A stretch of 35,451 nucleotides of DNA. It comes from an uncultured Myxococcales bacterium (GTDB lineage: Bacteria; Myxococcota_A; Bradymonadia; UBA4248). Under the pieces are notes generated by a model. It saw nothing but the letters and a program-made list of their open reading frames with translations, ran no database searches and was not told where the DNA came from. Positions 17,022 to 25,761 of the stretch are shown here, one piece after another; position 1 is the first letter of the stretch; every line of letters starts with the position of its first letter. The translations under genes and the position numbers were made by a program. The stretch is from contig CAMKRB010000004.1 in assembly GCA_946415045.1 (NCBI GenBank), forward strand, positions 1 through 35,451, given 5' to 3'.

Positions 17022-18266
17022 CTAGTCGGTCGAAGGTTCAGGTTCGCATGCGGAATTGTCGGCTTTGCAAACAGAAGGACAAACATCACCGGCCGTCCAT
17101 CTGCCATTCTCGCACTCGTACATGTAGGAAGCGCTGTCTTCAGAATTCACAGCACATTTGGACTCGCCGGCGGCGCACTCAGCGCAATCGACCATCACGG
17201 AAGCGTCCTCAACGGTAACGCATTTCAGGCCGGAATCGCAGGTGCGTTCAGGTTCCCAGCTCGTGCCATCGGCGGAACATTTGACGATAGCGGTCTCGGA
17301 ATCACATTTCTTTTCGTCCGGTGTGCAGATGACGGAAGAAGTCGCGCACTCACCGGTCGAAGCGTCGCAATCGGCTTCGCATTTATCAGTTTCGGTATAT
17401 TTATATTCTGTACCGTCGCAAGTTGCGCTGTACTTATTGCCATCAGCTTCGATACATTTCTTCGAGCCGCTCTCAGAGCAGGCATTTTCATCAATCGGGC
17501 CGCTGGCTTTGCAGCTCTTGCCATCGGAATCGCAGCCATCGTCGCATTTATCGTCTTCGCCATACTGGAATTCGGAACCATCGCAGGTTGCCGAATAAAC
17601 AACGCCGCTGACTTCGATGCATTTTTTATCGTTCTTGGCGACGCCGCCTTCGCAAGTTTCACCACCGGGATTGGATTTGGGTTCGCAATCGGTGCCGGCG
17701 GCATTGCATTTGCCGGATTCGCAGGTCTCATCGACACGATATTTATTGTCGGCGCAGGTGACTTTGGAAGCCTTGCCACCGTTGAGACCGCTCTTGATGA
17801 TGCAAGTCGTAGCGGTACCTGTGCAGGCCAGGGGATCGGTCACAGGAGTCGGCGAAGTGGACTGATGTCTTTCGGGAGCCGTACCCTTGTCGGCAGGCAG
17901 GCAATAGTAATTGCTGGTGCCGGGAATCCACTCGACGCAGGCCGCACCTTCGGGGCATGTTTCCTTGCATTTTTTACCAGCGGGGCAACCGCAGAAATTA
18001 CCCGAACAGGTTTTGGAATCGGGGATGCAGCGATAGGTGCAAAAAGCATCACTGCTTTCATAACGGCCACAAATGAGGCTGTCGCAATCGAATACGTAAT
18101 CAGCCGCGCATGTGGCGGTTTTCTGCTCGCCCTGTGGCGAACAGGCCTGTTTATAGGCGGTCGTATCAGGAATTGAGCAGGGGCCGTATTCTTCGGGATT
18201 GCAAGCATTCAAGCAAGCGGCAAAACCGACAGCCAAACCTAAACCAGCAAGTAAATGTTTATTCAT
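17022..18266 (-). CDS. Cys-rich lipoprotein with repeated disulfide modules
   Basis: A 414-aa exported protein of unknown function. The start is the ATG at 18266 (MNKHLLAGLG), eight bases after GGAG; an upstream in-frame GTG overlaps that site and is unlikely. A lipoprotein-type signal ends in LNAC. The mature part is almost entirely Cys-rich modules with a Ser/Thr/Pro linker near residue 135-145. The clearest repeat pairs are KKCIEVSGVVYSATCDGSEF and KKCIEADGNKYSATCDGTEY, each followed by a DKC-x(3)-C block. It resembles the Cys-rich lipoproteins at 25762 and 29134 in style rather than by clear homology. It is a single gene with its own promoter and terminator. A surface or adhesive role is inference. 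Confidence 0.78.
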   Translation of the reverse strand: MNKHLLAGLGLAVGFAACLNACNPEEYGPCSIPDTTAYKQACSPQGEQKTATCAADYVFDCDSLICGRYESSDAFCTYRCIPDSKTCSGNFCGCPAGKKCKETCPEGAACVEWIPGTSNYYCLPADKGTAPERHQSTSPTPVTDPLACTGTATTCIIKSGLNGGKASKVTCADNKYRVDETCESGKCNAAGTDCEPKSNPGGETCEGGVAKNDKKCIEVSGVVYSATCDGSEFQYGEDDKCDDGCDSDGKSCKASGPIDENACSESGSKKCIEADGNKYSATCDGTEYKYTETDKCEADCDASTGECATSSVICTPDEKKCDSETAIVKCSADGTSWEPERTCDSGLKCVTVEDASVMVDCAECAAGESKCAVNSEDSASYMYECENGRWTAGDVCPSVCKADNSACEPEPSTD

Positions 18267-18318
18267 TCTGAACACTCCAACGGCGATTAATACAACAAAA
18301 CACCGACGTACCTGTTAC

Positions 18319-18347
18319 AGCATACCGCTACCTGGTAAAAATCGCAA
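18319..18347 (-). promoter_or_regulatory. candidate promoter of the 17022 lipoprotein gene
   Basis: On the minus strand TTGCGA, a 17-base spacer and TATGCT. Both hexamers match consensus at four positions. It lies about 50 bases before the start codon, in an 86-base gap after the FHA gene. Confidence 0.4.
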
Positions 18348-18354
18348 TAACTAA

Positions 18355-18375
18355 AAGTCGCTAGAACAGCGACTT
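18355..18375 (-). terminator. hairpin containing the stop codon of the FHA gene
   Basis: AAGTCGCT / AGCGACTT, a perfect 8-bp stem with a five-base loop that includes part of the TAG stop (18361-18363). The following bases TTAGTTATT are only weakly T-rich, so it may be a terminator or an RNA 3'-end stabiliser. Confidence 0.5.
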
Positions 18376-19335
18376 GAACTTGAACTCTGTACGTCCCAGA
18401 CGAATCGTATCATTATCGATGAGATCGGCTTTTGTGCATCGTTTCTGATTCACGAAAGTGCCGTTCATCGAGTCGAGATCCTGCACATAAAAGTTACCAT
18501 TTTCGTGACGAATCGTGCAATGTTTGGCCGACAGGAACGGATCGGTGATGACGATATCGCAGTCAGCAGCGGTACCCAGGATGTTTTTTCCGTCGTAAAT
18601 TCTGAAATCCTCGCCACGATGATTGCCATTCTGAGCGACGATCCACCCGACGACGGTGCGCCTGTTATCGATATTGAGCGCATCGAGGTTGATGGCGACC
18701 GTTTTTTCGCCGGATTCCTGTGGCTGCGGCGCACCATTCATCATCATGCCCTGAGGTGCCGACGGGCCGCCGTATTGGCCGACCGGAGTACCGCAGAACG
18801 GGCACATATCCCAGTCTGGCTGAAGGCTGGAACCACAATTTGTGCAGCTGATTGCCAGAGCCTGCTGGCGTTTATTACGTTTTCCCTTCCCCATTTTTGC
18901 CGATCCCTGTTGTTGATTTGCTACCTGACCTGCATTTCCTCGTCTCTGACCGCCGCCGGCAAAACCGCCACCGCCGCCGCCTCCGGCAGCTGCACCGCCA
19001 CCGCCACCGGCAGGACGCGCACCACCGCCGCCTCCGGCGCCGCCACCGGCAGGACGCGCACCGCCGCCGCCACCGCCGCCGCCTCCGGCAGTTCCGGCTT
19101 TAGCAGCCTGGCTCTGTTTCTGCAGCTCGGCTGCAGACTGGTCCTTGCGTTTTTCAAATCCCGTCAGCTTATCTGTCGCTTTGAATGCTTTCTGGTCAAG
19201 GGCCGCCATGGTTCCCATCGCTTTTGCCTGAACCCTGCCCACTGTCGCACGTCGGGCCTGCGCCGTCAAACGGGTCTTGTACCGGTTCGCAGACGACCGA
19301 AACATCGATGTAAAAAATCGTGAGAAAAAGTCCAT
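18361..19335 (-). CDS. FHA-domain protein with zinc ribbon and glycine-rich linker
   Basis: A 324-aa cytoplasmic protein. The start is the ATG at 19335 (MDFFSRFFTSMFRSS) with GGAG eight bases upstream; the frame extends further up without a site. In order: a basic helical region (1-80), a Gly/Ala/Pro low-complexity tract (about 81-130, with GGGARPAGGG repeats), a zinc ribbon with Cys164, 167, 178 and 181 (CTNCG and CPFCG), and a C-terminal forkhead-associated domain (about 229-322). FHA domains bind phosphothreonine. Ser269, His272 and Asn291 (SMNGT) are present, but the usual Arg after the first Gly is Thr255 (ILGTAADCDIVI). A signalling adaptor role is inference; no kinase is adjacent. Confidence 0.85.
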   Translation of the reverse strand: MDFFSRFFTSMFRSSANRYKTRLTAQARRATVGRVQAKAMGTMAALDQKAFKATDKLTGFEKRKDQSAAELQKQSQAAKAGTAGGGGGGGGGARPAGGGAGGGGGARPAGGGGGAAAGGGGGGGFAGGGQRRGNAGQVANQQQGSAKMGKGKRNKRQQALAISCTNCGSSLQPDWDMCPFCGTPVGQYGGPSAPQGMMMNGAPQPQESGEKTVAINLDALNIDNRRTVVGWIVAQNGNHRGEDFRIYDGKNILGTAADCDIVITDPFLSAKHCTIRHENGNFYVQDLDSMNGTFVNQKRCTKADLIDNDTIRLGRTEFKFKSLF

Positions 19336-19463
19336 TTTATCGGCTCCACAATGCGAGATGCACCATAACACCCAATAAAGCGCGGGTAGCCTATCACAAT
19401 TATTTGTGAATTCATATTGAATAATTCACAATTCACCATTCAACGGTAACCATTCAGCTTGCA

Positions 19464-19496
19464 CCGGGCGGCGTATGCAGCGCATAGCCGCCCCGG
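19464..19496 (+). repeat. TAT/ATA bulged palindrome, copy 5
   Basis: Outer stem GGGCGGC / GCCGCCC (extended by CC/GG), unpaired G at 19473, inner TATGC / GCATA, loop AGC. It abuts copy 6. Confidence 0.85.
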
Positions 19497-19528
19497 CCGG
19501 CGTATGCGGCTAGGCCGCATAGCCGGCC
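19495..19528 (+). repeat. TAT/ATA bulged palindrome, copy 6
   Basis: Outer stem GGCCGGC / GCCGGCC, unpaired G at 19502, inner TATGCGGC / GCCGCATA, loop TAG. Copies 5 and 6 are head to tail between the transglutaminase and FHA genes. Confidence 0.87.
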
Positions 19529-19539
19529 CCACCAAAAAA

Positions 19540-21474
19540 TCACGAACGATAGTTTTTGAGCGATTTTCGGGCACGGCGCATCAGCGAAAGGATGTGATCG
19601 TTGACAACAAACCGCTCGGACCTGCGATAATCACGGCGATCGCTGCGGAAACAGGCCGATATGTACTCGCGGGCAAACTGGCAGACATCGCGCAGTCCCC
19701 TGGGGGGAGCGTCGCGCCACCACTGTTCAAGTGACATATCGATGTGGAAGCGGCGGCAGTCGGATTCGACCAAAGACCACGCAAATTTCCAGGTTTCATG
19801 CGGGTGAGCAAGCCGACGGCGCATATAGCCGACCAGCACATACAGCACAAAACCGGCAACAGCGGCAAACATCGCCCACCACAGCAGCACCAGGCCATAG
19901 CGAGCCATCCAGTTGTAGAAATCGCGCGTTTTGTAAGTCGAAAACCAGTCGTCGATGCGCACCAGCAGGTTGATTTCAACCGGCGCAGGTCCGGATGGCG
20001 TGGGATCAAAGACCGTCCATCCCCGGGTTTCGTCCAGATAAACCTCGACCCAGCTGTGGGCATGCGCAGAACGCACATAATTCTGGCCTTCGCGGAATTC
20101 CGACGACACAAATCCGGTCACGTTGCGCACCGGCACATTCAGGCGGGCGAGCAATACGGCCATCGTCGTCGAAAAGACCTCGCAATGGCCAAATTTCTGG
20201 TTGAACAAAAAGTCGATGACAACCGGTTCATCGCGCTGGGGCCGTTCCAGGCTGTAACGATAGTTCGACTGCAAATAGGATTGAATGCGGCGGGCGATTT
20301 CTTCGCGAGACGTGGCATTTCCTGCGATTTGATGCGCAAACGCCGCCAGACGATCGCGCTGCGCTTTTTCGCGCCATTCTGCAGGCCAGATATCGCGGCT
20401 GTCGAAGCGCAATTCTTCGGCAGCAGTCTCCTGATCGATCCAGAAATCGAAGGCAGTGAGCGGTTGTCCGCGCCGCCATCCCCAGCGGTACCAGACGCCT
20501 GCAGCATCGTGATAAAACCGGATATTTGACGGTGCAGTCACATCATCAGGCAATTCCACAGCCGTGGTGCCATACAGCGTCGGCAGCTTGAAATCATGCC
20601 AGTCGTGCGCGAATTCGACGCGATAGGCGTCGGCATTTTGCGTGTGTGACGAACGGGTTTGATTTGAATTTCCGCTGTTTCCCGTTCGCCATCTCACGCC
20701 GTCAAAGATCGTCTGCACCTCGACGCGCCAGTAGTAATTGCCGGAAAGCTCGGGCACATCGGCCGTAAAAACGAGCGTCGGATCGACATTGATTTTGCCC
20801 GTGCGATCGAGCGCCACATCGGGAAACTGCCCCGTCGTGCGTCCGCCACCGGGAACCGGCGGAATCGTCTCGACGCCCCAGCGCGGCACCACCAGAAACA
20901 ACAGACTGCCAATTGCCAGCGACAGCAATAGAATCGTGATGCTTTTAAACCAGAATCTGCCGGAAAAAACGCGCGTCTGACGCTTTGCCGGCAGCGAGGC
21001 GTTTTCTGTCGGAATCGCGACGCTTCCGGTTTTGGGAACTTCCAGAGCCTGCATGCACAAAAATGACGTCCAGACAAGAAAATAGGCGAGCATGAACGCC
21101 ATAAAGGCAGTTGCAGTGAGGGAATAGGCAACGCAGACGAGAGGCAACAGCGAGATGAGGCCAACCTGCACGCGATTTGCAAGACGATCGTGATACAGCG
21201 ATCGCCAGGCCAGAATGGTCCAGAGCATATCCAGACAGACCTGCAGAATCAGGGCGCGAAATCCGGGCCACTGCATCACGTCGATCGATACGAGCACAAA
21301 AAACAGCAGCACAACCGCCGCGATCGCGATGCGGCGATGCGAAATGTTGCGGTAATTCAGCCATGATCCGATCAGCACAAATGCGCTCACCAGCGCGAAC
21401 GACAGCCAGTGACAAATCCCGCATGCCAGCGCCGCTCCCATCCCCAGTTCGATGAGCACATAGAGCATCCACAT
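19540..21474 (-). CDS. TgpA-like membrane transglutaminase
   Basis: A 644-aa inner-membrane protein of the DUF3488/TgpA type. About six to seven N-terminal membrane segments (residues 1-200) lead to a periplasmic domain with a transglutaminase-like core, then one more membrane segment (about 515-540) and a basic cytoplasmic tail. The catalytic triad is visible: Cys431 (FGHCEVFSTTM), His473 (HAHSWVEVYL) and Asp490 (VFDPTPSG). In other bacteria such proteins are often next to MoxR ATPase and DUF58 genes; here it starts one base after mreD and is clearly in the mre operon. A link to envelope assembly or wall maintenance is inference from that context. Confidence 0.88.
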   Translation of the reverse strand: MWMLYVLIELGMGAALACGICHWLSFALVSAFVLIGSWLNYRNISHRRIAIAAVVLLFFVLVSIDVMQWPGFRALILQVCLDMLWTILAWRSLYHDRLANRVQVGLISLLPLVCVAYSLTATAFMAFMLAYFLVWTSFLCMQALEVPKTGSVAIPTENASLPAKRQTRVFSGRFWFKSITILLLSLAIGSLLFLVVPRWGVETIPPVPGGGRTTGQFPDVALDRTGKINVDPTLVFTADVPELSGNYYWRVEVQTIFDGVRWRTGNSGNSNQTRSSHTQNADAYRVEFAHDWHDFKLPTLYGTTAVELPDDVTAPSNIRFYHDAAGVWYRWGWRRGQPLTAFDFWIDQETAAEELRFDSRDIWPAEWREKAQRDRLAAFAHQIAGNATSREEIARRIQSYLQSNYRYSLERPQRDEPVVIDFLFNQKFGHCEVFSTTMAVLLARLNVPVRNVTGFVSSEFREGQNYVRSAHAHSWVEVYLDETRGWTVFDPTPSGPAPVEINLLVRIDDWFSTYKTRDFYNWMARYGLVLLWWAMFAAVAGFVLYVLVGYMRRRLAHPHETWKFAWSLVESDCRRFHIDMSLEQWWRDAPPRGLRDVCQFAREYISACFRSDRRDYRRSERFVVNDHILSLMRRARKSLKNYRS

Positions 21475-21475
21475 A

Positions 21476-21985
21476 TCACGTCAGACCCGTTTTGCGATGT
21501 GAGCTGAACAAACGGTCGAGCAGCTGAACGACGAACATGACAAGCGGCAGGAAAAGCGCCGACAAAATCGCATCCAGCCAGAATCTGCGCAAAAACAGCA
21601 TCAGATACACGGTCTGACGGTAAACCACGCCATAACCTGCAGCCAGAAGCAATTCAAAAAAGGCGGACGCAATCGCGGCAAATATCATCATGGCGACCAC
21701 CCGCTCGGATCGAAAGCGCAGCATAATCGCCCGAAATATGATGAATACAAGAGAAAACACGAGTGCGTAAAGCCCGGTGGGTCCCGAAGCCCACAAGTCA
21801 CAGGCAAATCCGAGCACGACCATCGACACCATCGAGGCGATTGAGGGCATGACCAGACCGCAGCAAAGCACCATGCCGATGACCCCAAACTGGCACATGG
21901 CATCGATGCCGAATGACGCATTAAAATTGCTCTGGGCAATCATCAGCAGAAGTGCGCACAGCGCATTGATAATCACGATGCGCAT
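21476..21985 (-). CDS. mreD: rod shape-determining protein MreD
   Basis: A 169-aa membrane protein with about five hydrophobic helices. MreD is poorly conserved in sequence, so the call rests on size, topology, the motif region FACDLWASGPTGLYALVF, and position directly after mreC, whose stop overlaps this start (TGATG, 21983-21987). It is part of the elongasome membrane complex that guides lateral wall synthesis. Confidence 0.85.
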   Translation of the reverse strand: MRIVIINALCALLLMIAQSNFNASFGIDAMCQFGVIGMVLCCGLVMPSIASMVSMVVLGFACDLWASGPTGLYALVFSLVFIIFRAIMLRFRSERVVAMMIFAAIASAFFELLLAAGYGVVYRQTVYLMLFLRRFWLDAILSALFLPLVMFVVQLLDRLFSSHRKTGLT

Positions 21986-22839
21986 CAGCGTCTCCGCTGG
22001 GCATTTTCGATGGTTCCGGTGATGATGTAGACTTCCTCAAGCCGCGAGAAATCGACGATGGGTTCAACGGTCACTTTCTGATACAGCCCAAACGATTTGG
22101 TATCGATCGAGGAAATTCTTCCGATGGGCAATTCTTTGGGAAATGTTCCCGCGCGACCGCTGGTGACGACGAGTTCGCCCTGTTCGACTTCATCGCGGCG
22201 CAGCAGATAAGAGATTTTGGCCTCATAAGCGCGGTCGTCCCCGGTGCCGGTCAGAATGCCGCGAGAACGGTTGATTTGCGTCATCACATCGATATTCGAG
22301 CGCGGATCGACGGTGAGCATCACGTCGCAGAACTTCCCGTCGACGCGTTCGATGCGTCCAACCAGACCTTCTGCAGAAACGACGGGCATTTCGGGTTCGA
22401 TGGATTCCGATTCGGATTCGATGCGCAGCCGCAGCACGCGAAAATAGGGCGACATATCGGCAGCGATCACCCGGGCCGGTTCCAGTTGATAAATCGGCCG
22501 CTGCTGCTTGAATCCCACCAGTTTCGTCAGCCGCGCGTTCTGCTGCAAGATGCCCTGAAGTCCGATATTTTCCTCGCGCAGCCTTGCATTTTCCTTGCGC
22601 AGCGATTCATTGTCGCTCTCGGTATGCACCAGATTGATATAGCTGTCCCAAAAACCGGCGCTGTTGCCGACGACGAAATCGTTGTAACTCTGGATGTGTC
22701 CGATTGCAGAATAAACCGGACGCGCCATCATCGCAGGCTCGCGGCGTTTGCTCCCCGAAACCACAAAGACGATAAGCGGCAGCGCCACCACCACCACAAG
22801 TGCCGCAATCGTCTGATATCTCTTGATGACGGCTTTCAT
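21985..22839 (-). CDS. mreC: rod shape-determining protein MreC
   Basis: A 284-aa bitopic protein: one N-terminal membrane helix (about 10-29), a coiled coil (about 70-105, ESLRKENARLREEN), then the periplasmic double beta-barrel domain with PVVSAEGLVGRIERV and LVVTSGRAGTFPKELPIGRI. MreC links MreB filaments to the wall synthases. It starts three bases after the mreB stop. Confidence 0.95.
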   Translation of the reverse strand: MKAVIKRYQTIAALVVVVALPLIVFVVSGSKRREPAMMARPVYSAIGHIQSYNDFVVGNSAGFWDSYINLVHTESDNESLRKENARLREENIGLQGILQQNARLTKLVGFKQQRPIYQLEPARVIAADMSPYFRVLRLRIESESESIEPEMPVVSAEGLVGRIERVDGKFCDVMLTVDPRSNIDVMTQINRSRGILTGTGDDRAYEAKISYLLRRDEVEQGELVVTSGRAGTFPKELPIGRISSIDTKSFGLYQKVTVEPIVDFSRLEEVYIITGTIENAQRRR

Positions 22840-22842
22840 GAA

Positions 22843-23889
<1,047 letters not shown>

Positions 23890-23919
23890 TTATGGAGTCC
23901 CGCGTCGCGCGATAGATCC

Positions 23920-24141
23920 TTATCGTTCACGATACGTGATGCGTCCGCGCGTCAAATCATAGGGCGAAAGCTCAACCGTGACCTTGTCTCCCGGAAGAAT
24001 GCGAATGAAAAACTTACGCATCTTGCCCGATACATGCGCCAAAACGACATGCTTGTTGTCCAGTTCCACGCGGAACATTGCATTTCTCAATGCCTCGACT
24101 ACCGTTCCATCAACGGTAATCCCTTCTTCTTTTCCTGCCAC
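23920..24141 (-). CDS. infA: translation initiation factor IF-1
   Basis: A 73-aa OB-fold protein that binds the 30S A site and assists initiation. I chose the GTG at 24141 (reads [18 protein letters not shown]): AGGAG lies six bases upstream and the result matches the family length, whereas the longer frame from 24180 adds 13 residues without a site. Conserved blocks are [10 protein letters not shown] and [20 protein letters not shown]. It leads the operon infA-mreB-mreC-mreD-transglutaminase. Confidence 0.94.
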   Translation of the reverse strand: MAGKEEGITVDGTVVEALRNAMFRVELDNKHVVLAHVSGKMRKFFIRILPGDKVTVELSPYDLTRGRITYRER

Positions 24142-24225
24142 AGCAACTCCTCTCGAAATCAATTCAAACGTCGCCCGCATCTGCCTGATTCCGGATTTTT
24201 TAAACCCGCGCAGATACAGCGAGCG

Positions 24226-24254
24226 CTTATAGATAAAATCTATAGCTGGTGCAA
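24226..24254 (-). promoter_or_regulatory. candidate promoter of the infA-mre operon
   Basis: On the minus strand TTGCAC, a 17-base spacer and TATAAG (five of six). It lies about 85 bases before the infA GTG. Confidence 0.55.
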
Positions 24255-24275
24255 TGGGTTTTTGCTTTTTATTTT

Positions 24276-24307
24276 TTGCCGCTATGGCCTGCAGCCATAC
24301 GCGGCAA
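24276..24307 (-). repeat. TAT/ATA bulged palindrome, copy 7
   Basis: Outer stem TTGCCGC / GCGGCAA, inner TATGGC / GCCATA, loop CTGCA, unpaired C at 24300. Confidence 0.85.
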
Positions 24308-24311
24308 TCTG

Positions 24312-24345
24312 TGCCGGTCTATTGGCTGCGCCAATACGACCGGCA
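24312..24345 (-). repeat. TAT/ATA bulged palindrome, copy 8
   Basis: Outer stem TGCCGGTC / GACCGGCA, inner TATTGGC / GCCAATA, loop TGC, unpaired C at 24337. It is four bases from copy 7. Confidence 0.87.
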
Positions 24346-24362
24346 TGTGCCATTATTTTTCA

Positions 24363-24379
24363 TTGGCACAATTGATGCT
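24363..24379 (+). promoter_or_regulatory. sigma-54-like promoter element
   Basis: TTGGCACAATTGATGCT matches the -24/-12 pattern: TGGCAC, then GC exactly ten bases after the GG. The -12 box is ATGCT rather than TTGCA/T. It lies about 100 bases upstream of the small lipoprotein gene. No sigma-70 promoter of better quality was seen there. Confidence 0.4.
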
Positions 24380-24476
24380 ATAAAATTTTCTACGCCATTC
24401 AGAATCGGTCTATCTGAATGATTACCCAATGCGCAGGGTTTTGAACCTGCATTTTTTTCTTACAGGAGATATCAAA

Positions 24477-24689
24477 ATGAAAAAATTAGCGATCCTCAGT
24501 ATGCTCGGCCTCGCTCTCAGCGTTTGCGCTTGCGGCGAAGACGAAGTATTTAACGTCAGCTGCAACAACGGCCAATGCACTTGCGAAGGCAATGGCCAAC
24601 AGTGCTACTCATACGAATGCGGAAAGATGCTCGTATGTACGAACAGCGTTGTGTCGTACAAAGAAGACTCCAGCTGCGATTGTAATTAA
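24477..24689 (+). CDS. small Cys-rich lipoprotein
   Basis: A 70-aa protein: signal peptide MKKLAILSMLGLALS with lipobox VCAC, then a short mature part with ten more Cys (CNNGQCTCEGNG, CYSYECG, CDCN), likely a compact disulfide or metal-binding fold. The start is the ATG at 24477, with CAGGAGAT seven bases upstream; the frame continues upstream but lacks a site. It is a monocistronic unit ended by a strong terminator. No family is recognised. Confidence 0.8.
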   Translation: MKKLAILSMLGLALSVCACGEDEVFNVSCNNGQCTCEGNGQQCYSYECGKMLVCTNSVVSYKEDSSCDCN

Positions 24690-24716
24690 TCGTCCAATCA
24701 CCGCCTGTCACCATTC

Positions 24717-24752
24717 ACTCCATCCCGCAGCAGCGGTGATGGAGTTTTTTTT
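24717..24752 (+). terminator. Rho-independent terminator of the small lipoprotein gene
   Basis: ACTCCATC-CCGC / GCGG-T-GATGGAGT, twelve pairs with a single bulged T and an AGCA loop, followed by eight T. Confidence 0.95.
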
Positions 24753-24805
24753 GTACCCGCGCAATTTGTGCCGCCACAACCCAAACAAAATCTGTGTCGT
24801 TTTGT

Positions 24806-24834
24806 TTGCAGTCAGGCGACACCGACATTATAAT
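24806..24834 (+). promoter_or_regulatory. candidate promoter upstream of the pseudogene and 25762 gene
   Basis: TTGCAG, 17 bases, then a perfect TATAAT (24829-24834). The predicted start is almost 200 bases upstream of 25037. Confidence 0.5.
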
Positions 24835-25036
24835 GAAAGAGAAATCTTGTTCGCGCATTGCGGGCATTCCCCAGCCTGTCCCGACCTCCGGCCAGCCAGC
24901 AAGCAATTATACCGGAATCGGCATCCCGTTGGAAAACACACGCCACAGCCCCGTCAAACCGCGTCCTGGATGGACAATACATGCGCCATAGACGTATGAG
25001 CGTTTAACCATAGAATTGTCGCGAGGATAATGAGAT

Positions 25037-25715
25037 ATGAACAAACGTTATGCCTTTTTAGCAGCAGTTTCGTTAACGCTCTGCGGATGCGATTTGTCAT
25101 CGCCCACCGAAAAAAACGAATGCGCAAGCGCGGGCGAATCGGTAGCAGGCCTGATTGTGAATGATTTGTTCAACGCCTCCGTACCACCGGAGTTTGCAGG
25201 TATTTTCCAGAATGGCTTTTGCCCCGGAGAATACCAGTGTCTTGAATATCATGGGAAAACTGACCAGAAAGCGTGTTACAGATGTCCACAGCACAATCAG
25301 ATCTTCTGTAACAATTCGTGTGTCGAAGGCACTTTTCTCGTCGGATTTGCAACATGTTCTGGATTTACAGGAAGAGAGCCCACAACCGCCAGCTCTATTA
25401 TTTAGTTGCACCTACTGGTACAATCTGGGTGCAAAAGATAGTTCCACCCCCGGGATAAATGATTTTTCTTCCTATTCGGGTCGATTCAACTCCGGTTTTT
25501 ATAGTTTCGACAAGGACAACGCTTCGGCACTGGCAATACAGCAACCGTGTATGGATATCACAATTTTTAGTGATCACACAAGCGAGTGGAAATCAATGAG
25601 TTTTTCACAATTTTCAACCTTTGACTATGACGGCGACGCCGTCACCGCCAATTTTCCTGCATATCATCCGGAGATTCTGGATGAGCTGGAAAAACTGCAT
25701 CGCATTGAACAATGA
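25037..25715 (+). pseudogene. internally deleted, frameshifted copy of the 25762 lipoprotein
   Basis: The first 290 bases encode a lipoprotein N-terminus (MNKR, then LCGCDLSSP ... CNNSCVEG, about 97 residues) that aligns with the first 104 residues of the downstream protein. From about 25325 the homology continues in the next reading frame: ALFSSDLQHVL ... TYWYNLGAKDSS ... NFPAYHPEILDELEKLHRIE aligns with residues 894-1009 of the paralogue (AFFSKKL ... AYWYNLGDKANS ... PFPAYQNEALISVLNTLHRI). About 790 codons are missing and the junction is out of frame; the in-frame product stops at 25405 with an unrelated tail. The upstream ribosome-binding site is intact, so a short lipoprotein could still be made. 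Confidence 0.85.
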
Positions 25716-25761
25716 ATCAACACGAGCTCAACGCATCGTTAAAAATATATAAGGAGCTATT

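Larger units (their letters stand above)
24142..24476. other. divergent intergenic region between infA and the 24477 lipoprotein
   Basis: This gap contains the infA promoter (24226-24254), palindrome copies 7 and 8, a TGTGCCA / TGGCACA inverted repeat (24346-24352 and 24364-24370) and a sigma-54-like element (24363-24379). No gene is seen. Confidence 0.8.
24690..25036. other. intergenic region between the small lipoprotein and the pseudogene
   Basis: It holds the terminator at 24717-24752 and a promoter candidate at 24806-24834. The rest, about 200 bases, would be an unusually long leader for the pseudogene; no structured RNA family is recognised in it. Confidence 0.6.

Noticed and set aside
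25037-25715. Programmed frameshift joining the two halves
   Set aside because: No slippery heptamer with downstream structure was seen, and about 790 codons of the paralogue are missing at the same point, so a deletion is simpler.
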